This document shows positions 41,628 through 50,453 of a DNA stretch of 64,000 nt, in pieces. Source of the stretch: Dongia_B soli (GTDB lineage Bacteria; Pseudomonadota; Alphaproteobacteria; Dongiales; Dongiaceae); the NCBI RefSeq assembly GCF_034044715.1, contig NZ_JAXCLW010000005.1, forward strand, positions 1 through 64,000, read 5' to 3'. The position numbers and the translations under genes were made by a program. The notes below the pieces were generated by a model. That model was not told the DNA's origin and searched no databases. It saw only the letters and a program-made list of their open reading frames with translations. The number at the start of each line of letters is the position of its first letter. Position 1 is the first letter of the stretch.

Positions 41628-43118
41628 ATGCAGTCCGGTCTCTCCCAACACGTTCGCAGCGCAACCGGTCGAGGCAGACATTGGTTGGGAGGGCTTGCAC
41701 TCGTCCTCGGCACCCTTGCCATCTTGGCCACCTCGGTCTCGATCGCTGCGCCGCGAAGAGCCGTGGTGCTTGAGCTTGACGGCATCATCGGCCCCGGGAT
41801 CGCCGACTATGTCCTGCGGGAGCTCGCGGCCATAAAGCCCGAAGATACTGAGCTTGTTATCCTGCGCATGGATACGCCGGGCGGTCTCGATACGTCCATG
41901 CGAGAGATCATCCGGGCCATGCTCGCCGCACCGGTGCCGATCGTCACCTATGTCGCACCTGGCGGCGCGCGCGCAGCAAGTGCCGGCACCTACATCACTT
42001 ATGCGGGGACTATCGCTGCCATGGCTCCGGGCACCAATTTGGGAGCCGCCACGCCGATACAGATCGGTGCTTCTCCCTTGTCGCCCGGTGCGCAGCCGGG
42101 CCCGTCGAGCCAGCCATCGCCTGACAAGGACGGTCAAGCGCAGCAAGGTGCCGCCGACAGCAAATCAACAGGCAAGCCTAAAACTGAACCGGCTAACGTC
42201 GCGCCCAACACCACGGAGCCATCTCCTGCTGAACCAATGGATACAGAATCCCGCAAGATGATCAATGATGCGGAGGCCTATATCCGCAGCCTCGCCGATC
42301 TCAATGGCCGTAACGCCGAATGGGCGGCAAAGGCAGTGCGGGCGTCGGTCAGCCTGCCTGCATCCGAAGCCCTCAGGTTGCACGTCATCGACATCATCGC
42401 CGATGATGTTCCGGACCTGCTCCATCAGATCGATGGCAGGACGGTGACGATTGGCGGCAAGCCCCGGCGCCTGGCCACCGCGGAGCTTCAGGTGGTGGAC
42501 CTCGCGCCAGATTGGCGTACGCAATTGCTGACCATCATCGCCAATCCCAATATCGCCTATATTCTGCTGCTGATCGGCGTCTATGGGCTCTTCTTCGAAT
42601 TCGCTAATCCGGGCACGGTGGCGCCCGGCGTCATTGGCGGGATCAGCCTCTTGCTTGCTGTCTTCGCCCTCAATCTCTTGCCGGTCGACTATGCCGGCGC
42701 CGGCCTCGTGCTGCTGGGTATCGCCCTGATGATCGCGGAAGCATTTATCGGCTCTGTCGGGGTGATCGGCATCGGTGGCGTCATCGCTTTCGCGGTAGGC
42801 TCGCTCCTCATGTTCCGCTCCAGCGCCACCGGTTTCGGCCTTTCACTATCGGTGGTCGTGGCAGCCACGGTCGTAACGGCGGGCTTCTTCCTCCTGATAG
42901 TCGCCATGCTGTTGCGCTCGCGACGACGGCCAATCGTTACCGGCAGGGAAGCCCTGATCGGCGGCGAAGGCGAGACGGTGGCATGGCAGGGCGAGCGCGG
43001 CCGGGTTCGCGTGAAGGGCGAGATCTGGCAGGCCTATGCGCGCCATCCGTTGCAGCCCGGTACGCGTATCAGGGTGATCGGCCGGGAGGGCCTCATCCTT
43101 ACTGTCGAGCCGATCTGA
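41628..43118 (+). CDS. NfeD-type membrane serine protease (ClpP-like domain)
   Basis: 496 residues from ATG 41628, chosen because a signal-anchor follows (GLALVLGTLAILATSVSIAA); the open frame upstream is unsupported. ClpP-like domain with catalytic Ser118 (GGARAASAGTYI) and Lys210 (KMINDAEAYIRSLAD) as in the Ser-Lys dyad of stomatin-cleaving proteases. Residues 150-205 are a Pro/Ser/Lys-rich disordered insert. The C-terminal half has four membrane helices (about 310-420) and ends in a small OB-fold (residues about 430-496). It lies directly before the SPFH gene, its family partner. Confidence 0.9.
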   Translation: MQSGLSQHVRSATGRGRHWLGGLALVLGTLAILATSVSIAAPRRAVVLELDGIIGPGIADYVLRELAAIKPEDTELVILRMDTPGGLDTSMREIIRAMLAAPVPIVTYVAPGGARAASAGTYITYAGTIAAMAPGTNLGAATPIQIGASPLSPGAQPGPSSQPSPDKDGQAQQGAADSKSTGKPKTEPANVAPNTTEPSPAEPMDTESRKMINDAEAYIRSLADLNGRNAEWAAKAVRASVSLPASEALRLHVIDIIADDVPDLLHQIDGRTVTIGGKPRRLATAELQVVDLAPDWRTQLLTIIANPNIAYILLLIGVYGLFFEFANPGTVAPGVIGGISLLLAVFALNLLPVDYAGAGLVLLGIALMIAEAFIGSVGVIGIGGVIAFAVGSLLMFRSSATGFGLSLSVVVAATVVTAGFFLLIVAMLLRSRRRPIVTGREALIGGEGETVAWQGERGRVRVKGEIWQAYARHPLQPGTRIRVIGREGLILTVEPI

Positions 43119-43153
43119 CAGGCAACCGGATACGCAGCCACGGAGGCGGAACC

Positions 43154-43927
43154 ATGCTCACCACGGTCGTCAGCATTGCCCTCATCGCCATTCTCGCTTT
43201 GGGCATCTTCAGTTCGGCCGTCCGGATCCTGCGCGAATATGAGCGGGGCGTCATGTTCACACTCGGTCGCTATACTGGCACCAAAGGGCCGGGTCTTGTG
43301 CTGATGGTCCCTTTCGTGCAGCAGATGGTGCGCGTGGATCTGCGCATCGTGGTCGATGATGTGCCGCCCCAGGACGTGATCTCCCGGGATAATGTCTCGG
43401 TCAAGGTGAATGCCGTGATCTATTTCCGAGTGGTCGATGCAGAGCGGGCGATCATCCAGGCCAAGAACTACATGGAGGCGACCAGCCAACTCGCACAGAC
43501 GACGTTACGCTCGGTGCTGGGCAAGCACGAGCTTGATGAGATGCTGGCCGAGCGGGACCGGCTGAATGTCGACATTCAGGACGTGCTGGATAAGCAGACG
43601 GATGCCTGGGGTATCAAGGTCTCGAATGTCGAGATCAAGCGCATCGATCTCGATGACAGCATGATCCGCGCGATCGCCCGTCAAGCAGAGGCGGAGCGTA
43701 CCCGCCGCGCCAAGATCATCAATGCCGAAGGCGAGCAGCAGGCGGCGCAAAAACTGCTCGATGCTGCGCGCATTCTGGCGCCGCTGCCTCAAGCGATGCA
43801 GTTGCGGTATCTTGCCACCTTGTTCGATATCGCCGGCGAACGCAGTTCAACCATCGTATTTCCTTTCCCGATCGATCTGATGCAGTCCTGGGCCGCGCAA
43901 GCCCCGCGCGGTCCGGAGCAGCAATAG
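43154..43927 (+). CDS. SPFH/Band 7 (stomatin-like) membrane protein
   Basis: 257 residues from ATG 43154 (GGAGGCGG at 43142-43149). N-terminal membrane anchor (VVSIALIAILALGIFSSAV), then the SPFH domain: LREYERGVMFTLGRYTG, VPPQDVISRDNVSVKVNAVI, LGKHELDEMLAERDRLNVDI. The C-terminal coiled coil (QAEAERTRRAKIINAEGEQQ) ends in the hydrophobic region LPQAMQLRYLATLFDIAG, typical of the bacterial stomatins. Forms membrane microdomain assemblies; together with the NfeD-type protease 36 bases upstream this is the classic stomatin operon. Confidence 0.93.
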   Translation: MLTTVVSIALIAILALGIFSSAVRILREYERGVMFTLGRYTGTKGPGLVLMVPFVQQMVRVDLRIVVDDVPPQDVISRDNVSVKVNAVIYFRVVDAERAIIQAKNYMEATSQLAQTTLRSVLGKHELDEMLAERDRLNVDIQDVLDKQTDAWGIKVSNVEIKRIDLDDSMIRAIARQAEAERTRRAKIINAEGEQQAAQKLLDAARILAPLPQAMQLRYLATLFDIAGERSSTIVFPFPIDLMQSWAAQAPRGPEQQ

Positions 43928-44060
43928 CGGCGGGCATTACCGCCGGATTTCCGGAAAATGTGGTAGAGTGGCTGCGACAGGCCTTCGGTCGGCGGTTCCG
44001 TCATTGGGCGGCTCCGCCATTCAGCGAGCGATGAATCTCCATTTCGAAAGCGGTGATGAC

Positions 44061-44474
44061 ATGAGTGCTGCCTTGCCATGCCGGACGCTTTCCGTCTGGG
44101 TCGATTGCGATCCGCAGACCGTGTATGCCTTTCTCGCCGCCCCGACGAATTTTCCCAGATGGGCGTCCGGCTTATGCTTCTCGATCGAGACGATGGGCGA
44201 TGACTGGCTGGCCCAGACACCGCATGGTCCGATGCGCGTGCGTTTCACGCCACCGAACGATCTCGGTGTGGTCGATCATTATGTCCTGCCGGAAGAAGGG
44301 CCCGTCATCTATGTGCCGATGCGCGTCATCGCGAATGGAGGCGGCAGCGAAGTCTGCCTGACCTTGTTCCGCCAACCCGATATGTCCGACGAAAAATTCG
44401 CCGGGGATGCTGACTGGGTGGAACGCGACCTGCAGGGATTGAAGCGGGTCTTGGAACAGGCCGGCGAACAATAA
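44061..44474 (+). CDS. SRPBCC-like protein
   Basis: 137 residues if started at ATG 44061; ATG 44031 gives 147. Neither has a strong ribosome binding site. Sequence has the Bet v 1-like opening LSVWVDCDPQTVYAFLAAPT and the pattern PRWASGLCFSIE, TPHGPMRVRFTPPNDLGVVD, YVLPEEGPVIYVPMRVI, then a C-terminal helix RDLQGLKRVLEQAGEQ. No metal or nucleotide site; ligand unknown. It is the fourth SRPBCC gene in the window. Confidence 0.72.
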   Translation: MSAALPCRTLSVWVDCDPQTVYAFLAAPTNFPRWASGLCFSIETMGDDWLAQTPHGPMRVRFTPPNDLGVVDHYVLPEEGPVIYVPMRVIANGGGSEVCLTLFRQPDMSDEKFAGDADWVERDLQGLKRVLEQAGEQ

Positions 44475-44595
44475 GTCCGCCGGCCTTCACTCCGGTCAGT
44501 AGCTGAAGCGGAAGCCGCCGCCGGTCCCGCCGGTCGGATAGGCGGTAATCCGAACGATCAGTTGACGAGTGCCATAAGGCCTGTTCGGGCGTGAA

Positions 44596-44838
44596 CTAGG
44601 AGATTTCACGGATTCGCGCCTTGCTGGACAGCATTCTCACGAGATTGGTGATCTGATAGATCGCCGCGATCGCCACCAGCACGTAGATGACGCGCGATAT
44701 GCCGGACTCTGTCGCTGTGTACGAGGCGCCATCACCGAATATTGCCCGCACCAGGTCGAATTCGAACAAGCCGACCAGCCCCCAATTCAATCCGCCAATA
44801 ATAACGAGCAATAGAGTAATAATATCGAGCGCGCGCAT
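44596..44838 (-). CDS. DUF378 (YuzA-like) small membrane protein
   Basis: 80 residues, two transmembrane helices: IITLLLVIIGGLNWGLVGLF (with the DUF378 NWG) and ISRVIYVLVAIAAIYQITNL, joined by a polar loop FDLVRAIFGDGASYTATES. Function unknown in all bacteria. Convergent with the SRPBCC gene. The 480 bases upstream (44839-45322) hold no gene. Confidence 0.9.
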   Translation of the reverse strand: MRALDIITLLLVIIGGLNWGLVGLFEFDLVRAIFGDGASYTATESGISRVIYVLVAIAAIYQITNLVRMLSSKARIREIS

Positions 44839-45322
44839 TTGCTTTTCCTCTTGTAAGGTCGTGCCTCAACACCGCGCCCGCATATTGGTTCCCGAATTCG
44901 ATGCCATTGATCAGCCGCTTCCGAATTCGCCGTCCGTTACTGCGCGTGCCGTTCCACGCTGCAACTTCTCCAGCCCCTATCGGTTCTATCCGGGATCCAA
45001 CCCCGCGGAACACCGCAGGGCCTTGTAGAGTGGAGGGAAAGTCGGACCGCCGCGCCTTGTTAAAAAATATCTGTGCCGAAGGGGTCCGCAGGTACTTCTC
45101 GCGGCCTGAGGTCGCCAGGAGAGCACGGGCTGGATGGATTGGGGACGGCCACCAGGATGGTTCCCATCGCCCGCCGCTTCGCCAGCCAAGCAAATAGGAC
45201 ATGACCCGTCTGCCGCGCGGATGGCTGGAGCTACGGCGCGTCCGCTGATAGCTTGCCCCGTCTAGCGCGGAGGGGAAGATGCGGATGTCACTGGCAGCAG
45301 GATCGGCCGGCGGAGGGAAGGG
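44839..45322. other. Gene-free stretch between DUF378 and EamA genes
   Basis: No supported gene or repeat over 484 bases. Probably contains promoters for both flanking, divergently transcribed genes. Nothing else seen. Confidence 0.45.
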
Positions 45323-46189
45323 ATGACGCCTGCCTCGGCCAGCTCGGCCACATCACCCGCCCATTCGCCGCTCACCGGGCCGCTGCTCGCCGCCGGGGCG
45401 ATGATCTGCGTGCAATCCGGTGCGGCCTTGTCCACGGAAGTGATGAATGTGCTGGGCGCGCCGGGCACCACCTGGCTGCGGCTTTGCTTTGCCGCAGTTT
45501 TCCTCATCCTGCTCAGCCGGCCCAGATTCCATCTCTACAGCAAGGCGCAGTGGAAGGCGGCGATCATGCTGGGCGTCGCCATGGCGGCGATGTCGCTGTG
45601 CTATTTCGAAGCCCTGATGCGCATACCGCTTGGCCTTGCCACCTCCATCGATTTCCTCGGGCCGCTCGCCGTCGCGGTAGCCGGCATGAAGCGTGCGCGG
45701 CATCTGATCTGGCCGGTGCTGGCCGGGCTTGGCGTCATCATGCTGGTGCATAATGGGACCGGCTGGACAGTGGACCTGGTCGGCGCCGGTTTCGCCCTGG
45801 GCGCCGCGGCGGGCTGGGCCAGCTATATCCTGCTCTCGAAGCGGGTGGGGTCGGTCTTCTCCGGCCTGCAGGGGCTCGCCATGTCCTTTGTGGTTGCAGC
45901 AATCGCCAGCCTGCCTTTCGGTATCGGCGGCGTGGTGGCGGGAGTGACGCCATTTTATCTACTTGCCGTCGCCGCTTTGGCGGTGCTGGTACCGCTGTTG
46001 CCTTATGCCTTGGAGATGACGGCGCTGCGCCGCATGTCGACCCGTGCTTTCGGTGTGCTGATGAGCGCCGAGCCGGCGATCGGTGCGCTTTGCGGCCTGG
46101 TATTGCTGGGACAGGAGCTTTCCCTGTTGCAATATGCCGGCATCCTCTGCGTCACCGCTGCCAGTATCGGCGCGGTGGCTGAGAAATAA
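45323..46189 (+). CDS. EamA/DMT-family exporter (RhtA-like)
   Basis: 288 residues, ten transmembrane helices in two EamA repeats. First repeat starts TGPLLAAGAMICVQSGAALS; second follows LVGAGFALGAAAGWASYILL, with MSAEPAIGALCGLVLLGQEL the conserved helix 9-10 signature. Closest in style to the RhtA (threonine and homoserine) exporters. Likely exports amino acids or metabolites. It lies 26 bases before the amidase gene and may be co-transcribed with it. Confidence 0.9.
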   Translation: MTPASASSATSPAHSPLTGPLLAAGAMICVQSGAALSTEVMNVLGAPGTTWLRLCFAAVFLILLSRPRFHLYSKAQWKAAIMLGVAMAAMSLCYFEALMRIPLGLATSIDFLGPLAVAVAGMKRARHLIWPVLAGLGVIMLVHNGTGWTVDLVGAGFALGAAAGWASYILLSKRVGSVFSGLQGLAMSFVVAAIASLPFGIGGVVAGVTPFYLLAVAALAVLVPLLPYALEMTALRRMSTRAFGVLMSAEPAIGALCGLVLLGQELSLLQYAGILCVTAASIGAVAEK

Positions 46190-46215
46190 GGTGCTGAAAC
46201 AAAAAGGGGGCGATC

Positions 46216-47655
46216 ATGACGGATGACCAGGCTTTTGCCGCTTTCGATGGGTGTGGTCTTGCCGAGGAGATCGCGACAGGACGGATCACGCCGCTGGAAG
46301 CGGTCGATGCCGCCATCCGCATCATTGAGCGCCATAACCCGCTGCTGAACGCTGTCGTCATGGAACGCTTCGACGCGGCCCGCGCCGAGGCGAAGAGAGC
46401 AGGCGCGGGCAGCGGCCTTTTCGCCGGCGTGCCGTTCCTGGCGAAGGATATGAATGTCTTCACGGCGGATATGCCGACGACCTTTTCCTCGCGCTTCTTC
46501 GCCAAAGCGGCACCGCGCCCGGATAGCGAGATCGTGCAGCGTTGGAAGCAGGCCGGCTTGATCATTCTCGGCAAGACCAGCACCCCGGAATTCGCCGCCG
46601 ATTTCGTCACCGAGCCGAGTTTCCGCGGCCCCTGTCGTAATCCCTGGAATCCGGATCTGACGCCGGGCGGTTCCAGTGGTGGTGCGGCAGCAGCGGTTGC
46701 CAGCGGCATGGTGCCGCTCGCCCATGGCACCGATTCCGGCGGATCAATCCGCGTGCCCGCCGCCTGTTGTGGCCTCGTGGGTTTCAAGCCGAGCCGTGGC
46801 CTCACGCCTTCGGGGCCGGTTTATCCCGAACTGGCAGGCGGCCTCAATTGCGATCACGCGCTGACCCGGTCGGTACGCGATACGGCGGCGATGCTGGATA
46901 TCACGGTTGGCCCGGAACTGGGCGGCGCCTATTACATTCCGAAACCGGCGGAAGCCTACCGCGATGCCATCCGGCGCAAACCGGTTCGTCGCCGGATCGC
47001 TTATACCGCCACCGCGCCCTCCGGCGTGACGGCGATGCCGGAGATCGTCGCCTTGCTGCACCGCACGGTCGAGGTCCTGCGCCGCCAGGGACATGAGCTG
47101 ATCCCGGTGGCCTTGCCCGGCGATGTCGATCCCTATGACGCGGCGGCGAAATTGTGGATGCCCCCTTTGGCGTTGGAGATCGAGGAGCGGGAGAGGGCGC
47201 TCGGCCGCGCGGCGCGCGACGAGGAACTGGAGGCGCTCAGCCGCTATTCGCGGCAGGTCGCGGCAAAGATGACGGCGCTGGATTATCTACGGGCCAGGCA
47301 GCGCGCCCATGACATCACCGTCGCCATGGCGCGTTTTTCCGAAAGCTTCGACCTTCTGCTGACGTCCACCATCGGCACCCTGCCGCCGGCGATCGGCGCC
47401 ATCGACAGCCGGTCGGACAGGTTCGATCACGATGCCTGGCAGGAGGGCGCTTATTACTTCGCGCCGTTCACCGAACTCTTCAACATCACCGGCCAGCCGG
47501 CGATCTCTTTGCCTCTGTTTCAGACGGAAGCGGGGATGCCGGTTGGGATGCAGCTGATCGCCAAGATCGGCCAGGATGCCGAGCTGCTGCAACTCGCCGC
47601 GGCGCTGGAAGCCGATCTGCCCTGGAGAGACGTGCGACCGCCTTATTGGAGCTGA
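46216..47655 (+). CDS. Amidase (amidase-signature family)
   Basis: 479 residues. Ser-cisSer-Lys triad: Lys in FLAKDMN, the first serines in GGSSGGAAAAVASG, and the nucleophile in DSGGSIRVPA. PGGSSGG sits in the usual place near residue 150. Hydrolyses amides; whether small amides, aryl amides or peptides cannot be told. A second, distinct amidase lies in the ABC operon at 60.6 kb. Preceded by the EamA exporter, which could serve the same compound. Confidence 0.92.
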   Translation: MTDDQAFAAFDGCGLAEEIATGRITPLEAVDAAIRIIERHNPLLNAVVMERFDAARAEAKRAGAGSGLFAGVPFLAKDMNVFTADMPTTFSSRFFAKAAPRPDSEIVQRWKQAGLIILGKTSTPEFAADFVTEPSFRGPCRNPWNPDLTPGGSSGGAAAAVASGMVPLAHGTDSGGSIRVPAACCGLVGFKPSRGLTPSGPVYPELAGGLNCDHALTRSVRDTAAMLDITVGPELGGAYYIPKPAEAYRDAIRRKPVRRRIAYTATAPSGVTAMPEIVALLHRTVEVLRRQGHELIPVALPGDVDPYDAAAKLWMPPLALEIEERERALGRAARDEELEALSRYSRQVAAKMTALDYLRARQRAHDITVAMARFSESFDLLLTSTIGTLPPAIGAIDSRSDRFDHDAWQEGAYYFAPFTELFNITGQPAISLPLFQTEAGMPVGMQLIAKIGQDAELLQLAAALEADLPWRDVRPPYWS

Positions 47656-47892
47656 GGCATCATAAAAGGCTCTATTCCCGGCAAAACGGCTGCATGCGCA
47701 CACCCATATATGCGCCGATTAAGCAATTGCTAAGAAATAATGACGAATATTTAAAGGCGCCGCCCAGGTGGGTGGCGTGGATATTGACGCTTTTCTGGGG
47801 GGCCTCTCAGAAGCACATATCCGGACGATAATGCCGCCTGGGTAGTCCGCCGCGAAGCTGTCGCGCGGAATTGGCGGTGAAGGAATGCCGCC
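47656..47892. other. Short intergenic region with GC-rich inverted repeats
   Basis: About 237 bases with complementary GC-rich patches (CGCCGCCCAGG near 47760 and GCCGCCTGGG near 47833). I considered a c-di-GMP riboswitch because of the downstream gene but saw none of the conserved motif. No gene. Confidence 0.35.
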
Positions 47893-50445
47893 ATGCTGCG
47901 TGTATATGAGTGCCTGACGCAAGAACACGACCTGCGTCTTGTCGTCTTGGCCGGGCTGATCTGCCTCCTCGCGAGCTACACAGCCTATAGCCTGGTGCAG
48001 CGCGCACGCGGAGCATCCTTCCGGGCGCGCATCAGTTGGATCTCGGGCGCAGCCCTTGCGACTGGCAGCGGCGTCTGGTCGACCCATTTCATCGCCATGC
48101 TGGCCTTCCAGCCCAGCGTTCCGGTTACCTATGATTTTGGCCTCACCGTTGCATCGATCGTCATCGCGGTCCTGATCTCCGGGCTCGGCCTGTCGCTCTC
48201 TTTGGTCGGCAGCGAAAGATATGCGACCGACCCGCGTTATCGCGGGCATATCCTGATCGGTGGCGCCGTGGTGGGGCTCGGCATCGCGGCGATGCATTAT
48301 GTCGGCATGTCAGCGATCAACGTTTTCGGCTGGGTGCATTGGGATAAAAACATGGTGATCGCCTCGGTGCTGATCGGCATGGCACTCGGCGGCGTGGCGG
48401 CCAAAGTCGGTCATACCAAATCCGATTTCAGATCCCTCATGACGGCGGCGACGTTGCTGACCCTTGGCATCTGCGGCATGCATTTCACCGCCATGGCGGC
48501 CGCGTCCATCGTGCCGGATCCCACCGTGCCGATGCCGTTGCAGTCGATTGACCCGCAGGAACTGACGATCCAGGTCGCGGCCGTCGCATTTCTGATCCTG
48601 GCGCTCAGCCTGGCCGGCGCAATCATCGACCAGCATCTTGCCCATCGCAGCGCGGTCGAGGCGCAGAAACTGCGTGCCAGCGAAGCGCGTTTCCGGCAGC
48701 TCGCCGATTCCACCTTCGAAGGCATCATCATTCATGTCGATGGGAAGATCGTCGATGTCAACGATGCGCTGAGCAACCTGGTCGGTCTGCCCGCGGACCG
48801 GCTGATCGGCCGGCATTTCCTTGATATCGTCGCACCGTCCAGCGCCGCCAAAGTGCAAATGCAGCTCTCGGTAATTGCCGAACGCCGCGCGACCGCCGGT
48901 GGCCGGAAGACCGACCCGGCCCGTAGCGATCAGAGCGGGGCAGAAGCTCCGACCGCGGTCAAGGCGATAGAGATCGAGCTGCGCCATGCGGACGGCACGA
49001 TCATTCCGGTGGAGGTCTTCGGCCGCATAATTCAGCACGGCAACACCGATGCGCGCGTGGTTGCGGTACGAGACATCCGCGAGCGCAAGGCGGCGGAAGA
49101 ACGCATCCGCTTCATGGCGCATCACGATGCCCTGACGGGCTTGCCCAACCGCAATCTGTTTCACGACCGCCTCAATCATGCAATTGCCCGCAGCAAGCGT
49201 GGCGCCACGACGGTCGCTGTCCTCTGCATGGATCTCGACCGCTTCAAGAACGTCAACGATCTCAGCGGTCATGCGGCCGGCGACGAATTGTTGCGGCAGG
49301 TGGCGAACCGCTTGAGCGCCAGCGTGCGCGCTGAGGATACCGTGGCGCGGCTCAGCGGCGACGAATTCGCCATCGTCCAGGTCGGCGTCAATCATCCCGA
49401 TGGTCCGGCCGTCCTGGCCGACCGTTTGGTCAAGGCCATGGCCAAGCCCTTCGATCTCGGAGGACAGCAGACGATCATCGGCACCAGCATCGGCATCTCG
49501 CTTTTCCCGGGCGACGGCGACAAGGGTGACGAATTGGTGCGCGCCGCCGATACCGCACTTTACCGCGCCAAGAGTGCGGGCCGCGGTACCTTCCGTTTCT
49601 TCGAGGCGCAGATGGATATGCGCCTGCAGGAACGCCGGCTGCTGGAACGTGATCTGCGCCAGGCTTTGGCCACCAACCAATTGGAAGTGCATTACCAGCC
49701 GCTGGTCGATTGCGATCAGGTCAAGGTGCTGGGTTTCGAGGCACTGGTGCGCTGGACCCATCCCGAGCGCGGTTCCATCTCACCCGCCGAATTCATTCCA
49801 TTGGCCGAAGAAAGCGGGCTGATCATTCCGCTGGGCGCCTGGGTGCTGCGTACCGCCTGCACCGAAGCCGCGGCCTGGCCCGATGACAAGATCATCGCCG
49901 TCAATCTCTCGCCGGCGCAATTCCGCCATGCCGATCTTGCCCGCGAAGTCCTGACCATCCTCGATGAGACAGGATTGCCGCCGCATCGGCTTGAGCTGGA
50001 AATCACCGAAGGCGTGCTGATCGATGACACAGACCGCACCTTGGAAACGCTCAACACCTTCAAGGAAGCCGGCGTGCGCATCTCGCTCGACGATTTTGGC
50101 ACCGGCTATTCCAGTTTGAGCTATCTGCAGCGTTTCCCCTTCGACAAGATCAAGATCGACCGCTCATTCATCTGGGAAATGGAGAAGAATCCGGATTCGA
50201 TGTCGATCGTGCGCGCCGTCATCGCGCTGGGCCGTTCGCTTCGCATCACTGTGACGGCGGAAGGCGTCGAGACCCAGGAACAGCTTGCCTTGCTGCAGAA
50301 TGAGCAATGCGACCAGGCGCAGGGCTTCCTGCTCGGCCGGCCGCTGCCGCTTCGCGATGTCGGCAAATTGCTGGCTGAGCCGAGGCTCACCGTTGTTTCA
50401 ACGGATAAGCCGGTCCGGGAAGCGCCCAAGCCGGCCGCGGAGTAA
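47893..50445 (+). CDS. MHYT-PAS-GGDEF-EAL protein (c-di-GMP turnover)
   Basis: 850 residues. N-terminal MHYT sensor with about seven membrane helices (to residue about 255) that includes WSTHFIAMLAF, MHYVGMSA and MHFTAMAA motifs, thought to bind copper; then PAS (about 260-395), GGDEF (about 405-570) and EAL (about 580-835). The GGDEF motif reads SGDEF, compatible with diguanylate cyclase activity, and the inhibitory RxxD lies five residues upstream (RAED). The EAL domain has FEALVRW, DDFGTGYSSLSYL and QGFLLGRPL, so phosphodiesterase residues look intact. A bifunctional or switched enzyme. Monocistronic. Confidence 0.95.
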   Translation: MLRVYECLTQEHDLRLVVLAGLICLLASYTAYSLVQRARGASFRARISWISGAALATGSGVWSTHFIAMLAFQPSVPVTYDFGLTVASIVIAVLISGLGLSLSLVGSERYATDPRYRGHILIGGAVVGLGIAAMHYVGMSAINVFGWVHWDKNMVIASVLIGMALGGVAAKVGHTKSDFRSLMTAATLLTLGICGMHFTAMAAASIVPDPTVPMPLQSIDPQELTIQVAAVAFLILALSLAGAIIDQHLAHRSAVEAQKLRASEARFRQLADSTFEGIIIHVDGKIVDVNDALSNLVGLPADRLIGRHFLDIVAPSSAAKVQMQLSVIAERRATAGGRKTDPARSDQSGAEAPTAVKAIEIELRHADGTIIPVEVFGRIIQHGNTDARVVAVRDIRERKAAEERIRFMAHHDALTGLPNRNLFHDRLNHAIARSKRGATTVAVLCMDLDRFKNVNDLSGHAAGDELLRQVANRLSASVRAEDTVARLSGDEFAIVQVGVNHPDGPAVLADRLVKAMAKPFDLGGQQTIIGTSIGISLFPGDGDKGDELVRAADTALYRAKSAGRGTFRFFEAQMDMRLQERRLLERDLRQALATNQLEVHYQPLVDCDQVKVLGFEALVRWTHPERGSISPAEFIPLAEESGLIIPLGAWVLRTACTEAAAWPDDKIIAVNLSPAQFRHADLAREVLTILDETGLPPHRLELEITEGVLIDDTDRTLETLNTFKEAGVRISLDDFGTGYSSLSYLQRFPFDKIKIDRSFIWEMEKNPDSMSIVRAVIALGRSLRITVTAEGVETQEQLALLQNEQCDQAQGFLLGRPLPLRDVGKLLAEPRLTVVSTDKPVREAPKPAAE

Positions 50446-50453
50446 GCCGTTCT

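Noticed and set aside
44500..44593. Short minus-strand run ending GGGFRFSY just after the DUF378 gene
   Set aside because: It looks like a C-terminal beta strand, but it is only about 35 codons in a frame overlapping DUF378, with no start or ribosome binding site.
47656..47892. Possible c-di-GMP riboswitch before the GGDEF-EAL gene
   Set aside because: GC-rich complementary patches are present, but none of the conserved riboswitch core was recognised.
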